A stretch of DNA of 64,000 bases from Hansschlegelia plantiphila (GTDB lineage: Bacteria; Pseudomonadota; Alphaproteobacteria; Rhizobiales; Methylopilaceae), in the NCBI RefSeq assembly GCF_027922265.1, contig NZ_BSFI01000002.1, forward strand, positions 248,001 to 312,000. The letters run 5' to 3'. The translations under genes and the position numbers were made by a program. How positions within the stretch are numbered: the stretch's first letter is position 1; the number at the start of each line of letters is the position of its first letter. Below the pieces are notes generated by a model. It did no database searches, was not told the DNA's origin, and worked only from the letters and a program-made list of their open reading frames with translations. Shown here in pieces: positions 1-8,208 of this stretch.

Positions 1-432
1 GGTTCGCAGCGCCTCGCGGTCCCGCTCGCGGATCCAGTGCGCGAACCGGTCGAGATCTCCGCCCAGATTGAAGACGCCCGGCAGGCGGGAGCACAGCACG
101 GAATGGGTGAGCGGCGCCGGCTCGTCGGCGTCCGCGGTCCGGAAACTTTCGTGGATGGCGTCCGTGTAACTCTTGAGGTCCCGCAAAAGGCCGGGCGTAA
201 AGCTCGGCGCGTCGGCGGGATTCATCCAGCACCAGGCCGTACGAAGCCCGGCGTCATACTCGAGGTCGACCTCCGTGCAGGACAGATCGCTTAGGATCGC
301 CGCTCCGCGGGGCGCATGATGCGGGGCCCCGCGAACTCCCGCTTGGGCGCTCCCCGATCCCAAACGAAACTTTCGGCGAGCGAACCCGAGCGGGAATGAG
401 GGACGTCCGCGCAGATCGATCGTCGCCGACAT
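1..432 (-). CDS. RpfF-like crotonase-fold protein (N-terminal part, runs off the window)
   Basis: Translating the minus strand from an ATG at 432 gives an uninterrupted 144-residue reading frame that continues past base 1. A GGAG ribosome site lies six bases before the ATG. Residues 118-127 read PGVFNLGGDL, the oxyanion-hole loop typical of the RpfF branch of the enoyl-CoA hydratase (crotonase) family, followed by the RFAHWIRERDRE stretch that also resembles RpfF. RpfF enzymes make diffusible-signal-factor fatty acids from acyl-ACP or acyl-CoA. The catalytic glutamates would lie downstream, outside the window, so activity cannot be judged. The first 45 residues are low in homology-like pattern. 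An ordinary enoyl-CoA hydratase is the alternative. Confidence 0.72.
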   Translation of the reverse strand, partial: MSATIDLRGRPSFPLGFARRKFRLGSGSAQAGVRGAPHHAPRGAAILSDLSCTEVDLEYDAGLRTAWCWMNPADAPSFTPGLLRDLKSYTDAIHESFRTADADEPAPLTHSVLCSRLPGVFNLGGDLDRFAHWIRERDREALRT

Positions 433-911
433 TGCGCACTCCAGATGCACACAACCCAGAGGCGTATACCGCCCCCCTCAACTGGATATTAACGTTTTAT
501 TTACCCATTTCAAATCCAGGCGGCGGCGAACGCTAGTACTGACGTGTGGCGGCGCGAGTCCTACTCAACCGCGAGATGTCGAAAGCGTCGTAGAAATGCT
601 GTTCCAACTTGGGATTTGTTGAATTCTGAAGAACAGCGTCAGGATCTGAGCGCGTCGGACAAGGATATTGGCGACCCGCGAGGGAGTTTTCGGCGCGCCC
701 GAAGGCGCAGTCCGGTTTGCCGCAACGCGGCAGGCCCCTGGGTTGTTTGCCGACGGACGATCCTGTTGACCGTGCGATGCGCTTCAGGACTGCTATGCAA
801 CGGGTGGGAACCGCGACAGACATGATATAATCAACGAAAGTGGCGCGACGGTATGCCGCAGTCCAGAACTGTGATCCTCCGCTCCAGCGCAAAAGCAGGG
901 CTTCGATTACG
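433..911. other. intergenic region, 479 bp
   Basis: This stretch separates the divergent RpfF-like gene and the PhyH-like gene. It has a short AT-rich block around 487-520, a plausible promoter zone for the leftward gene. Reading frames on both strands here look like high-GC background without family resemblance or good ribosome sites. No RNA gene or repeat was recognised. Confidence 0.5.
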
Positions 912-1949
912 ATGGCATTTCTCCGGTGGCTGCTCGCTCCGCTGTGGGCCGCCCAGATCTTCACGGGCGCAAAATCTTTCGCCGACAACCGCATTCTCGG
1001 AAGCGCGGCGCTGAATCGGCGCGGTCTCCACGTCTGGCGCGTGCGGCTCGCCAATCGCATGGCGGCTCGCCGCCGCGCAAGTCTCGCGCACAGGGTCGCG
1101 GCGTCCGACCGGGCCGCCTTTGAGCGCGACGGCTTCATCGTCAAGCATGACTTTCTGCCGGAGGGCCTGTTTCAAGACCTCGCCGCTGAGCTCGAGAGCG
1201 TCGACGCGCCGGCGCGCGAGATGAAGCAGGGCGACGCCGTCACCCGTCGCATCGCGCTCGATCCGCAGAATCTGAAGCGGATGCCCGCCTGCGCCGCCGT
1301 CCTCGACATGCCTGAGTTCCAAAATCTCACGCGCTACGTCGCGAGCTTCGACGCGGAGCCCGTCGTCTACGTGCAGACGGTGTTCGCGCAGGTCGATCGG
1401 TCCGCGACCGATCCGCAGACGGCGGTGCATGCCGACTGCTTTCACCCGACGATGAAGGCCTGGCTGTTTCTGCACGACGTCGAGGAGGATCTCGGCCCCT
1501 TCGTCTATGTCCCCGGCTCGCACCGGCCGACGCCCCGCAAGCTCGCCTGGGAGCGGCGGATGAGCGTGCAGGCCTCGTCGCTTGACCGGCTGTCTTCGCG
1601 CGGCTCGTTCCGCGTCGCGCCGGAAGACCTGAAGCGCATGCGTCTGCCCGAGCCGAAGAAGTTCGCGGTGCCGGCCAACACGCTGATCGTGGGAGACACG
1701 TCCGGCTTCCACGCGCGCGGCAAGAGCGTGCGGCCATCGACGCGCGTCGAGATCTGGGCCTATTCGCGCCGCAACCCGTTCCTGCCCTGGGCGGGCGGCG
1801 ACCTCTGGTCACTCAAGCCGCTGCGTCGCCGGCAGGCGCCGCTGGTCTGGGGCCTGCTCGACCGGTTGGAGCGGTTCGGCCTCGGCCGCAGCCCGTGGCG
1901 GAAGGCGGGCACGGTCACGGCCGCCGCTCCGCCAGTGGCGCGTCGGTGA
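912..1949 (+). CDS. phytanoyl-CoA dioxygenase (PhyH) superfamily protein
   Basis: A 345-residue protein with the PhyH double-stranded beta-helix pattern: the metal-binding HxD pair is H173 and D175 (VHADCFH), the distal histidine is H267 in GDTSGFHARG, and basic residues shortly after (VRPSTRVEIW) could hold 2-oxoglutarate. Such enzymes are Fe(II)/2-oxoglutarate oxygenases acting on lipids or small molecules; the substrate is not predictable. The frame is open for another 24 codons upstream, but the ATG at 912 was chosen because the upstream residues (arginine- and proline-rich) do not look like protein of this family. The gene stands alone. Confidence 0.75.
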   Translation: MAFLRWLLAPLWAAQIFTGAKSFADNRILGSAALNRRGLHVWRVRLANRMAARRRASLAHRVAASDRAAFERDGFIVKHDFLPEGLFQDLAAELESVDAPAREMKQGDAVTRRIALDPQNLKRMPACAAVLDMPEFQNLTRYVASFDAEPVVYVQTVFAQVDRSATDPQTAVHADCFHPTMKAWLFLHDVEEDLGPFVYVPGSHRPTPRKLAWERRMSVQASSLDRLSSRGSFRVAPEDLKRMRLPEPKKFAVPANTLIVGDTSGFHARGKSVRPSTRVEIWAYSRRNPFLPWAGGDLWSLKPLRRRQAPLVWGLLDRLERFGLGRSPWRKAGTVTAAAPPVARR

Positions 1950-2087
1950 TGAGCCCGGCGTCCCGGCCGCGGGCCAAAAAGGAGACGCGCAGACCGGGCA
2001 GGTCAGCGACGAACTGACGGGCGCCCTATCTCAAGCGCGGCGCCGCCAGCTGCCGGCTCACCGCGGCAGGAGCGGGGAGGCCGACCC

Positions 2088-2507
2088 TCACCATTTGCCG
2101 GTATTGGCCATCGACGCCCAAGGCTCGGCCGGCGGTTTAGCCTCCCCCTTCTGCAGCAGCTCGATCGAGACGTTGTCGGGGGAGCGGACGAAGGCCATGC
2201 GGCCGTCGCGGGGAGGGCGGTTGATGGTGACGCCGGCGGCCATCAACGCCTCGCAGAGCGCATAGATATCCTCGACCTCATAGGCGAGGTGGCCGAAATT
2301 GCGGCCCTCGCCATAGACCTCCGGGTCCCAGTTGTAGGTCAGTTCGATCTGCGCGTCGCGTTGCCCGGGCGCTGCGAGAAAGATCAGCGTGAAGCGACCC
2401 TGCTCGCTTTCGGTGCGCCGCACCTCTTCCAGCCCGAGCTTGGCGCAATAGAAATCGAGCGAGGCGTCGATGTCGCTCACGCGGACCATGGTGTGGAGGT
2501 ATTTCAT
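2088..2507 (-). CDS. gloA: lactoylglutathione lyase (glyoxalase I)
   Basis: A 139-residue vicinal-oxygen-chelate protein. It starts [20 protein letters not shown], contains RFTLIFLAA, the IELTYNW motif and [13 protein letters not shown], all classic for GloA, and ends with the SIELLQKG strand. Expected metal ligands are the first histidine (H5), the glutamate of QIELTYNW, the histidine of FGHLAY and the glutamate of SIELLQ. It isomerises the glutathione hemithioacetal of methylglyoxal in the cytosol. Length is normal for bacterial GloA, slightly extended at the C-terminus. It is divergent from the sirtuin gene with only 35 bases between the two start codons. Confidence 0.92.
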   Translation of the reverse strand: MKYLHTMVRVSDIDASLDFYCAKLGLEEVRRTESEQGRFTLIFLAAPGQRDAQIELTYNWDPEVYGEGRNFGHLAYEVEDIYALCEALMAAGVTINRPPRDGRMAFVRSPDNVSIELLQKGEAKPPAEPWASMANTGKW

Positions 2508-2542
2508 CGTCGATCTCCGGACGGGGCGCCGCTGAGGTAGCT

Positions 2543-3295
2543 ATGGAGCGGGACGACCAGCGCAAGATCGAGCGCCTCGGGACGCTGCTTCGCAGCATGC
2601 GCCGGGGCGTCGCCTTCACCGGAGCAGGCTTGTCGACGGGATCCGGCATTCCGGACTTCAGGAGCCCGGGTGGGCTCTGGACCCGGCATCGGCCGATCGA
2701 CTTCGACTCGTTTCTGTCCTCCGCCGAGTCGCGGCGAGAGGCGTGGCGCCGAAAGTTCGCGATCGACGACGCGACGAACGGCGCGGCGCCGAACGCCGCC
2801 CATCGCGCCGTCGCGCGTCTGGTGGAGCAGGGCGGGATCGCGACTGTCGTCACGCAGAATATCGATGGGCTTCACCAGGCGTCCGGCGTGACCGGAGAGA
2901 AGCTGATCGAGCTTCACGGCAACGGAACCTACGCGACCTGCCTCGACTGCGGCGCGCGTCATGAGCTCGCCGAAATCCGGCCCGGCTTCGAGGCGACGGG
3001 CGAACCTCCAGCGTGTCGCATCTGCGGCGGGTTCGTCAAAAGCGCCACGATCTCCTTCGGCCAGCCGATGCCGGCGGAGGCGATGCGGCGCGCGCAGGAC
3101 GCGGCGCGCGAGGCGGACGTGTTCCTCGTGCTGGGCTCTTCGCTCGTGGTCTATCCCGCTGCGGCGCTTCCGGTTTCGGCCAAGCAGGCGGGCGCCGCGC
3201 TGGTCATAGCGAACCGCGAGCCGACCGACCTCGACCCTATCGCCGATCTCGTGCTTCGGACAGATCTGGTCGCGCTGCTCGCGCCGTTCGCCTGA
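2543..3295 (+). CDS. cobB: NAD-dependent protein deacylase, sirtuin family
   Basis: A 250-residue Sir2-family protein. Landmarks in order are the NAD-binding GAGLSTGSGIPDFRSP, the catalytic TQNIDGLHQASG with the active-site histidine in IELHGNG, and a zinc site with two CxxC pairs (CLDCG and CRICG). These are followed by VKSATISFGQPMP and the GSSLVVYPAA loop. It would remove acetyl or acyl groups from lysines using NAD+ in the cytosol. Bacterial CobB typically regulates acetyl-CoA synthetase and central metabolism. Length is typical of class III/U sirtuins. It may share a short divergent promoter with gloA. Confidence 0.92.
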   Translation: MERDDQRKIERLGTLLRSMRRGVAFTGAGLSTGSGIPDFRSPGGLWTRHRPIDFDSFLSSAESRREAWRRKFAIDDATNGAAPNAAHRAVARLVEQGGIATVVTQNIDGLHQASGVTGEKLIELHGNGTYATCLDCGARHELAEIRPGFEATGEPPACRICGGFVKSATISFGQPMPAEAMRRAQDAAREADVFLVLGSSLVVYPAAALPVSAKQAGAALVIANREPTDLDPIADLVLRTDLVALLAPFA

Positions 3296-3446
3296 CGCGG
3301 CTTAACCCGATCTTCGCCCTAAAGACGGCCGAGCGCCTTGATTGGGCCATTTTTCGCTTCCCCCGCGGGGATCGGGTGCTATCGTCTGGGCGAACGAGTC
3401 GAGGCCACGACTCTCGTTTGGTGGTGTATCCGGGCGGGCGATTCGT

Positions 3447-4040
3447 ATGTGTGCTGACAGGGCCAGGAGCGAGTCTCCTGACGCAGACGATCGGCCCGAC
3501 GCTCTGTCGGAGGCCGGGGCCGTAGACCTGTACGAGGTCTCGGGGACCATCAAATGGTTTGACGTGGCCAAGGGCTACGGCTTTGTCGTGCCCGACAATG
3601 GCGGCCCCGACGTTCTGCTTCACGTCACCTGCATGCGCCGCGACGGCTTTCAGACCGCGAACGAAGGCGCCCGCATCGTCTGCGAGGCGCAGCTGCGCTC
3701 GAAGGGCGCCCAGGCGTTCCGCGTGCTCTCGATCGACGACAGCACCGCACGGCATCCGGGCGAGCTGCCGCCGCCGCGCACCCACGTCTCGGTGACGGCG
3801 ACGAGCGCGATGGAGCTCGTCGAGGTGAAGTGGTTCAACCGGCTGCGGGGCTTCGGCTTCCTGACGCGCGGGGACGGGTCGCCCGATATTTTCGTGCACA
3901 TGGAGACGTTGCGCCGCTTCGGCATCATGGAGCTGAAGCCCGGACAGAAGGTGTTCGTGCGCTACGGGCCGGGACCCAAGGGTCTGATGGCGGCCGAAGT
4001 CCGGCCCGACGGTCCGGGCGGCGCTCCGGCGTCGCATTGA
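3447..4040 (+). CDS. double cold-shock-domain protein
   Basis: A 197-residue protein with two cold-shock domains. The first (about residues 30-95) has [18 protein letters not shown] and the RNP2-like DVLLHV. The second (about 130-190) has [17 protein letters not shown] and DIFVHM. The pattern of paired CSDs joined by a linker is common in Rhizobiales and usually annotated CspA-like. It should bind single-stranded RNA or DNA as a chaperone. The frame is open further upstream, but the ATG at 3447 leaves a short polar leader before the first domain. No strong ribosome site is evident, so the start is tentative. Confidence 0.85.
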   Translation: MCADRARSESPDADDRPDALSEAGAVDLYEVSGTIKWFDVAKGYGFVVPDNGGPDVLLHVTCMRRDGFQTANEGARIVCEAQLRSKGAQAFRVLSIDDSTARHPGELPPPRTHVSVTATSAMELVEVKWFNRLRGFGFLTRGDGSPDIFVHMETLRRFGIMELKPGQKVFVRYGPGPKGLMAAEVRPDGPGGAPASH

Positions 4041-4072
4041 CGCCGCATCCCGCGCGCGTCACCTGATAGTCC

Positions 4073-4525
4073 ATGACGATTTTCAGGCGTTACCCGATCG
4101 CGCTCGCTCTCGTGGCGCTCCTCTTCGCAGCCCCGGCTTTCGCAGCGCCGGCGGAGAAGCTGACCTTCGAGACCGCGACCGGCGCGCATGACTTCATGGT
4201 CGAGGTCGCGACCACCCCGGAGGAGCGCGAGGTCGGGCTGATGTATCGCCGCTCGCTCGCGCCCGACCACGGCATGCTGTTCGATTTCGGCAAGGTCGAC
4301 GACGTCGCGATGTGGATGGAGAACACCTATGTCGCGCTCGACATGGCCTTCGTCGGGGCGGACGGAAAGGTCACGCGGATCGAGGAGAACGCCGAGCCGC
4401 TGTCGACGCGCATCATCTCATCCGGCGGGCCGGTGAAATACGTCGTCGAATTGCTGGCGGGCACCGCGAAGCGCATCGGGCTCAAACCGGGAGACAGGGT
4501 GATCCACCCGAAGGTCGGCGCGTAA
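4073..4525 (+). CDS. DUF192 family secreted protein
   Basis: A 150-residue protein with a Sec signal peptide (charged start MTIFRRYP, hydrophobic core, AFAAP cleavage region near residue 25). The mature part has the DUF192 pattern: FMVEVATTPEEREVGLMYR, DHGMLFDF, VAMWMENTYVALDMAFV and VVELLAGTAKRIGLKPGD. Members are small periplasmic or exported proteins of unknown biochemical role. It lies 32 bases after the cold-shock gene and 8 bases before a small membrane protein, so it may be cotranscribed with both. Confidence 0.88.
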   Translation: MTIFRRYPIALALVALLFAAPAFAAPAEKLTFETATGAHDFMVEVATTPEEREVGLMYRRSLAPDHGMLFDFGKVDDVAMWMENTYVALDMAFVGADGKVTRIEENAEPLSTRIISSGGPVKYVVELLAGTAKRIGLKPGDRVIHPKVGA

Positions 4526-4533
4526 AGCCTGAC

Positions 4534-4941
4534 ATGACGCGCTGGATAGTCGCCTATTTCGCCGCCGCCGCGGTTTTTCTCGCCGGCGATTTCCTGTGGC
4601 TCGGCTTCGTGGCTCGAGGCTTTTATCGCGCTCAACTTGGCGGGCTGATGGCCCCGCAGCCGAACATCGCGGCAGCGGTCGCTTTCTACGCCCTCTACGT
4701 CCTCGGCGTCGTCTATTTCGCGATCGGCCCGGCGTTCGCGACCGGCGCGTGGAGCACCGCGCTGCTCACGGGGCTGTTTTTCGGCCTGATCGCCTACGCG
4801 ACCTACGACCTCACGAATCTCGCGACCCTCCGCGATTGGCCGGCGGCGCTCAGCGTCGTCGACATGGCGTGGGGCGCCCTGCTGACGGCGGTCTCGGCGA
4901 CGGCGGGGTTCCTCATCGCGAAGGCTCTGACGGCGGCCTGA
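4534..4941 (+). CDS. DUF2177 family membrane protein
   Basis: A 135-residue protein with about four hydrophobic segments (residues 5-25, 45-65, 70-90 and 105-130). The short loop after segment three reads YATYDLTNLATLRDW, the hallmark of DUF2177. The family is found widely in Rhizobiales as an inner-membrane protein of unknown function. The ATG at 4534 follows the DUF192 stop by 8 bases, suggesting one transcript. Confidence 0.85.
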   Translation: MTRWIVAYFAAAAVFLAGDFLWLGFVARGFYRAQLGGLMAPQPNIAAAVAFYALYVLGVVYFAIGPAFATGAWSTALLTGLFFGLIAYATYDLTNLATLRDWPAALSVVDMAWGALLTAVSATAGFLIAKALTAA

Positions 4942-4944
4942 GCC

Positions 4945-5187
4945 TCAGATCTGCTTCACGCCGCCGCTCGGCACGCCGAGTCGCTCGAGATCCGCGGCGG
5001 TCAGCGGCTGCAATGGCGCGCTCGGCACCGAGGCGCCGTAGGGAATCGCCTTGCGCGCGGCCGCACGGTCGGGGATCGCCGCCGCCCACGAACCGCTCTT
5101 GGCGCGCTCGTCGCCTTTGAGGTTCGCGAGCGGCAGCGTCAGGCGCCATCCGGCGGGGGCTTTGGGGTCGACGGGCGTCGCGGTCAT
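4945..5187 (-). CDS. hypothetical protein, 80 aa
   Basis: An 80-residue polar protein rich in alanine and proline, beginning at an ATG with a GGAGA ribosome-like site about ten bases upstream. It contains a WRLTLPLANLKGDE stretch and ends LERLGVPSGGVKQI. No signal peptide or membrane segment is visible, and no family was recognised. It is next to the BrnA-like gene on the same strand, 21 bases downstream of its stop. Only its ribosome site and position support it as a gene. Confidence 0.45.
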   Translation of the reverse strand: MTATPVDPKAPAGWRLTLPLANLKGDERAKSGSWAAAIPDRAAARKAIPYGASVPSAPLQPLTAADLERLGVPSGGVKQI

Positions 5188-5208
5188 GAGTTTGCGGTCT
5201 CCCGGGGT

Positions 5209-5508
5209 TCAGCCTGCGCCATCGTCGTTCTCGCTGCTCAGCCGGTCCACCGGGATCGACCCCCCTCCGGAGGCGATGGCGAGCTGGCCGCTGACGGACT
5301 CCCGCAAGGCGGCGTTGATGCGATCCTGCCAGCCGGGGCCGTCGCCCTGGAAGATTTCGAGCACGTCCTTGTCGAGTCTCAGCGACACGAGTTCGCGGGC
5401 GCCCGGAATCCCGGGGCGCGCCTGGGGCGACGGCGCGGGGGGAGCCGGCTGCTTCGGCCGGAACGCGGCTTCCGCCGCGGCGCGATGATCGGTTGGGCGG
5501 CGGGACAT
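5209..5508 (-). CDS. BrnA-like antitoxin / ribbon-helix-helix protein
   Basis: A 99-residue protein. The core (about residues 38-75) reads ELVSLRLDKDVLEIF then GWQDRINAALRE, the pattern of BrnA-type (DUF4415) antitoxins, a ribbon-helix-helix fold that dimerises and binds DNA. An AGGAG site stands upstream of the ATG at 5508. BrnA is normally encoded right after its RNase toxin BrnT. No BrnT-like frame is present on either side, so this looks like an orphan that may act simply as a small transcription factor. The N-terminus is long, alanine- and proline-rich, and probably disordered. Confidence 0.65.
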   Translation of the reverse strand: MSRRPTDHRAAAEAAFRPKQPAPPAPSPQARPGIPGARELVSLRLDKDVLEIFQGDGPGWQDRINAALRESVSGQLAIASGGGSIPVDRLSSENDDGAG

Positions 5509-5622
5509 GGCCGGGAATCTCCTGAGAGCGCGGACCGATGATAGAGCAGTCGCCGCCGCCCTGTCGTCCGGAACGAGCGCCCGCCGTGTGATCGCTCGCG
5601 GGCTCAAGCTGTTAGGGAATTC

Positions 5623-5699
5623 TGGCGACCCCGGGTGGATTCGAACCACCGACCATCAGCTTAGAAGGCTGGTGCTCTATCCGGCTGAGCTACGGGGCC
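5623..5699 (-). tRNA. tRNA-Arg (anticodon TCT)
   Basis: Read on the minus strand, the gene folds as a complete cloverleaf. The acceptor arm GGCCCCG pairs with CGGGGTC (one G-U), the D arm contains GCTCAGCCGGATAGAGC, the anticodon loop is CTTCTAA (anticodon TCT) and the T loop contains GGTTCGAATCC. The CCA end is encoded at 5625-5623. It decodes AGA, a rare codon in this GC-rich genome. Confidence 0.97.
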
Positions 5700-5710
5700 G
5701 CGGCGGACGC

Positions 5711-6016
5711 TCAGTGCGTCCAGGGTTCGGGAATGTTCGAGCGGAAATTGTCGGCGTAGGCCATCACCCGCGGCGCGGCTTTCTTCGGCTCCTCGACGCG
5801 GTAGGCGAGCCCCTCGCGCGTCGCGTAGGCGATCGCCTCCTCCTTGGTGTCGAAGAACAGCCGGACCTGCTGGCGCATGTCGGCCGACGAGGTCCAGCCC
5901 ATCAATGGCTCGACACGCCGAGGCTCGGCGAGCTCATGCTCAAGAATCCACCGCTTCGTCTTGGCGACGCCGGACTGCATCGCGGTGCGGGCGGGCTTGA
6001 AGATGCGCGCCGTCAT
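5711..6016 (-). CDS. ETC complex I subunit (NDUFS4-like accessory protein)
   Basis: A 101-residue protein starting MTARIFKPARTAMQSG. It contains KTKRWILEHE, LMGWTSSADMRQQVRLFFDTKEEAIAYA and the tail YADNFRSN, which match the alphaproteobacterial homologue of the mitochondrial Complex I accessory subunit NDUFS4 (ETC_C1 family). It is expected to sit on the peripheral arm of NADH:quinone oxidoreductase. The gene lies between two tRNA genes on the same strand, an arrangement common in Rhizobiales. The frame is open 14 codons further upstream, but the ATG at 6016 gives the family's usual N-terminus. Confidence 0.9.
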   Translation of the reverse strand: MTARIFKPARTAMQSGVAKTKRWILEHELAEPRRVEPLMGWTSSADMRQQVRLFFDTKEEAIAYATREGLAYRVEEPKKAAPRVMAYADNFRSNIPEPWTH

Positions 6017-6043
6017 GGGCGTCTCTCTCGCGTTCGGGGACGC

Positions 6044-6120
6044 TGGTCGGGGCGACACGATTCGAACATGCGACCCCCTGCTCCCAAAGCAGGTGCTCTA
6101 CCAGGCTGAGCTACGCCCCG
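6044..6120 (-). tRNA. tRNA-Pro (anticodon TGG)
   Basis: The minus strand folds into a full cloverleaf: acceptor CGGGGCG pairs with CGCCCCG, the D arm holds GCTCAGCCTGGTAGAGC, the anticodon loop is CTTTGGG (anticodon TGG), and the T loop has TGTTCGAATC. The discriminator A and CCA end are encoded at 6047-6044. Confidence 0.97.
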
Positions 6121-6346
6121 AGACCAACCGACGCTTCGGGTTATGCTGGATCGCCGGCGGTTCGGCAACCGTCATCGGCGAAGTGGGCTTCCCCTGATCG
6201 GCGCCTGCGCCTCCCGGCCTCCCGCATGCGACGCCTCCACAGCCCGGCAGCGGCAGGAGGACTTTGGCGCCCGCCGCTTTCCGGCTATCTACGGGCCTCG
6301 CCGTTCGGGGAGCGGTCGAAGAGGTCACGCGAGTCCGGAGCCGAAT

Positions 6347-7513
6347 GTGACGACAGAGCCTTGGCGCATAGGCGTCCTGTTCTCGACGACGGGGGTGACG
6401 GCGAACATCGAGCGGACGCAGCTGAACGCCACGTTGCTCGCCGTCGACGAGATCAACGCGGCCGGCGGCGTCCTCGGCCGCGAGATAAGGCCGATCGTCT
6501 GCGACGGCGCGTCCGACCCGCGCCAGTCCCGGGCGCTCGCCGAGCGCCTGACGATGTCTGACGGCGTCAGGCTGCTGTTCGGCTGCTACATGTCGAGCGT
6601 CAGGAAGGCGGTGCTGCCCGTCATCGACGGCTTTCGCGGCGCTCTATTCTATCCGACCTTCTACGAAGGCTTCGAGTTTTCGCAGCAGACGATCTATACC
6701 GGCGCGGCGCCCAACCAGAACGCTTTCCAGCTCGCAAAGTACCTGCTGGAGAAGCACGGTCAGAGATTCCTCTTCGTGGGGTCGAACTACATCTACCCCT
6801 ACGAGACAAATCGCATCATGAGCGATTTCGTCGTGCAATCGCGCGGCAAGGTCGTGGACGAGATCTATCTCCCGCTCAACGCGGACGCAGGCGACCTGAA
6901 GCGCACGATCAAGCGGATCGGCGATCTGCGGCCCGACGTCGTGTTCTCGACCATCGTCGGCCAGGCGACGGCCCCGTTCTATGCGGCCTACGCCGAGGCG
7001 GGTTTCTCTCCCGCGACGATGCCTATCGCGAGCCTGACCACCTCGGAAGCGGACGTCGTCGAGATGCCTGCCGGCGTCGCCGAGGGGCACATCTCCGCTG
7101 CGACCTTCTTCGCGACCCTCGGGACGCCCGCCGCCCGCAAATTCGTTTCGGCCTACAGGCTGCGCTTCGGCGCCGATGCGCCGATCCCTTCGGCCGCCGA
7201 GGCCGCCTATTTCCAGACCCACCTCGCCGCGGCGGCGTTGGAGCGGGCCGGCACCGACGATCCAAGGCGCGTGCTGGCCGAGGTCAAGGAGATCGAGTTC
7301 GACGCCCCCCAGGGGCGGGTGCGGATCGACGCCGACAATCACCACACCTATCTCTGGCCGCGGGTCGCCCGCCTCGACTCCGAAGGCAGGTTCCAGATCG
7401 TCTGGAATCCCGGCGTGCGGGTGAAGCCCGACCCCTATTGCGTCTCTCAGAGACTGGACGACTGGTCAGCCGACTTCGTGGACCCGGCTCCAGAGACCCG
7501 CACGGGGCTTTGA
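6347..7513 (+). CDS. amiC: AmiC, amide-sensing negative regulator of the amidase operon
   Basis: A 388-residue protein with the type I periplasmic-binding-protein fold but no signal peptide: it starts directly with the first beta strand (TTEPWRIGVLFSTTG). The GTG at 6347 was chosen because GGAG lies six bases upstream and because the length matches Pseudomonas AmiC (385). Motifs include LFGCYMSSVRKAVLP, LFYPTFYEG, FLFVGSNYIYPYE and MPIASLTTSE, all close to AmiC and FmdD/UrtA proteins. In the known system AmiC holds the antiterminator AmiR silent and releases it when it binds a short amide. It is followed six bases later by amiR, so the pair should be cotranscribed. Its ligand pocket resembles that of the second transporter's binding protein in this window. 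Confidence 0.92.
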   Translation: MTTEPWRIGVLFSTTGVTANIERTQLNATLLAVDEINAAGGVLGREIRPIVCDGASDPRQSRALAERLTMSDGVRLLFGCYMSSVRKAVLPVIDGFRGALFYPTFYEGFEFSQQTIYTGAAPNQNAFQLAKYLLEKHGQRFLFVGSNYIYPYETNRIMSDFVVQSRGKVVDEIYLPLNADAGDLKRTIKRIGDLRPDVVFSTIVGQATAPFYAAYAEAGFSPATMPIASLTTSEADVVEMPAGVAEGHISAATFFATLGTPAARKFVSAYRLRFGADAPIPSAAEAAYFQTHLAAAALERAGTDDPRRVLAEVKEIEFDAPQGRVRIDADNHHTYLWPRVARLDSEGRFQIVWNPGVRVKPDPYCVSQRLDDWSADFVDPAPETRTGL

Positions 7514-7519
7514 CCAGGG

Positions 7520-8128
7520 ATGGCCATTCAGATCCTTCGGGACATCAAGGGACTCAGAGTCCAGGTGATCCACGCCAACGACGCGGAAGGCCAGGAGCTC
7601 GTCGATCATCTGAAGCGCATCGGCTGCTTCGTCGAGACGACATGGCCCGCGCCGGAGGTCTTCGCCGAAAACGTTGACCTCGTCCTGCTCGCAATCGAGC
7701 AGGAGGACCGCGACGCGCTGCGCAAGCTTTTCAAGTCGCGGTCCGACGCGTCGCCGACGCTGATCGCGATCGTGGGCTACGAGAACCCCTCGACGCTCGC
7801 GATCGTGCTGGAAAGCGGCGCCTTCGCCGTGGTCGAGCGGCCGGTCAAGCCGTTCGGACTGCTGACGCAGATCGCGCTCGCCCGGACGCTCTGGTCCGAA
7901 CGCAAGGACCAGGACAAACGAATCCGCAAGCTTGAGCGCAAGCTCACAAGCATCCAGCAGATCCAGAAAGCCAAGTCGATCCTGATCGCGGGACAGGGCA
8001 TCTCGGAGGAGGAGGCCTACAGCTCGATCCGCCGCCAGGCGATGGCCAAGCGCGTCTCGATGGAGGAGATGGCGACGGCCATCATCCGCGCGAACGAGCT
8101 ATTGAACTTTCGACCGGATGATGCTTAG
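7520..8128 (+). CDS. amiR: AmiR, ANTAR-domain transcription antiterminator
   Basis: A 202-residue protein with an N-terminal receiver-like domain that lacks the usual phospho-acceptor context (about residues 10-125). A coiled-coil segment follows (130-150, RIRKLERKLTSIQQIQKAKS), then a C-terminal three-helix ANTAR domain (about 140-200, with GISEEEAYSSIRRQAM and MEEMATAIIRANELL). AmiR binds nascent amiE leader RNA and prevents termination when AmiC is bound to amide. Here amiE lies downstream, and the leader contains both a terminator and a candidate ANTAR hairpin. That fits direct cis-control. Confidence 0.92.
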   Translation: MAIQILRDIKGLRVQVIHANDAEGQELVDHLKRIGCFVETTWPAPEVFAENVDLVLLAIEQEDRDALRKLFKSRSDASPTLIAIVGYENPSTLAIVLESGAFAVVERPVKPFGLLTQIALARTLWSERKDQDKRIRKLERKLTSIQQIQKAKSILIAGQGISEEEAYSSIRRQAMAKRVSMEEMATAIIRANELLNFRPDDA

Positions 8129-8171
8129 CTCGCTGCGTTGCTTGGCTGCGGCGTAGCGGTCGGTGACTTTG

Positions 8172-8197
8172 CCAGATCATCAATGATGTTGATCCGG
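8172..8197 (+). promoter_or_regulatory. candidate ANTAR (AmiR) target hairpin in the amiE leader
   Basis: CCAGATCA (8172-8179) pairs with TGATCCGG (8190-8197) with one A-C mismatch. One further C-G pair (8181/8188) closes a six-base loop AATGAT. ANTAR proteins are known to favour hexaloops with A at position 1 and G at position 4, and this loop has both. It precedes the terminator, as expected for the first of the two tandem hairpins in ANTAR systems. The second hairpin could not be assigned with confidence; GGC-GATGTA-GCC at 8201-8212 is a weak candidate. Confidence 0.5.
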
Positions 8198-8208
8198 CGC
8201 GGCGATGT

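Noticed and set aside
533..1144. Open frames on both strands between the RpfF-like and PhyH-like genes
   Set aside because: No family resemblance, no ribosome site, and the minus-strand frame overlaps the PhyH gene.
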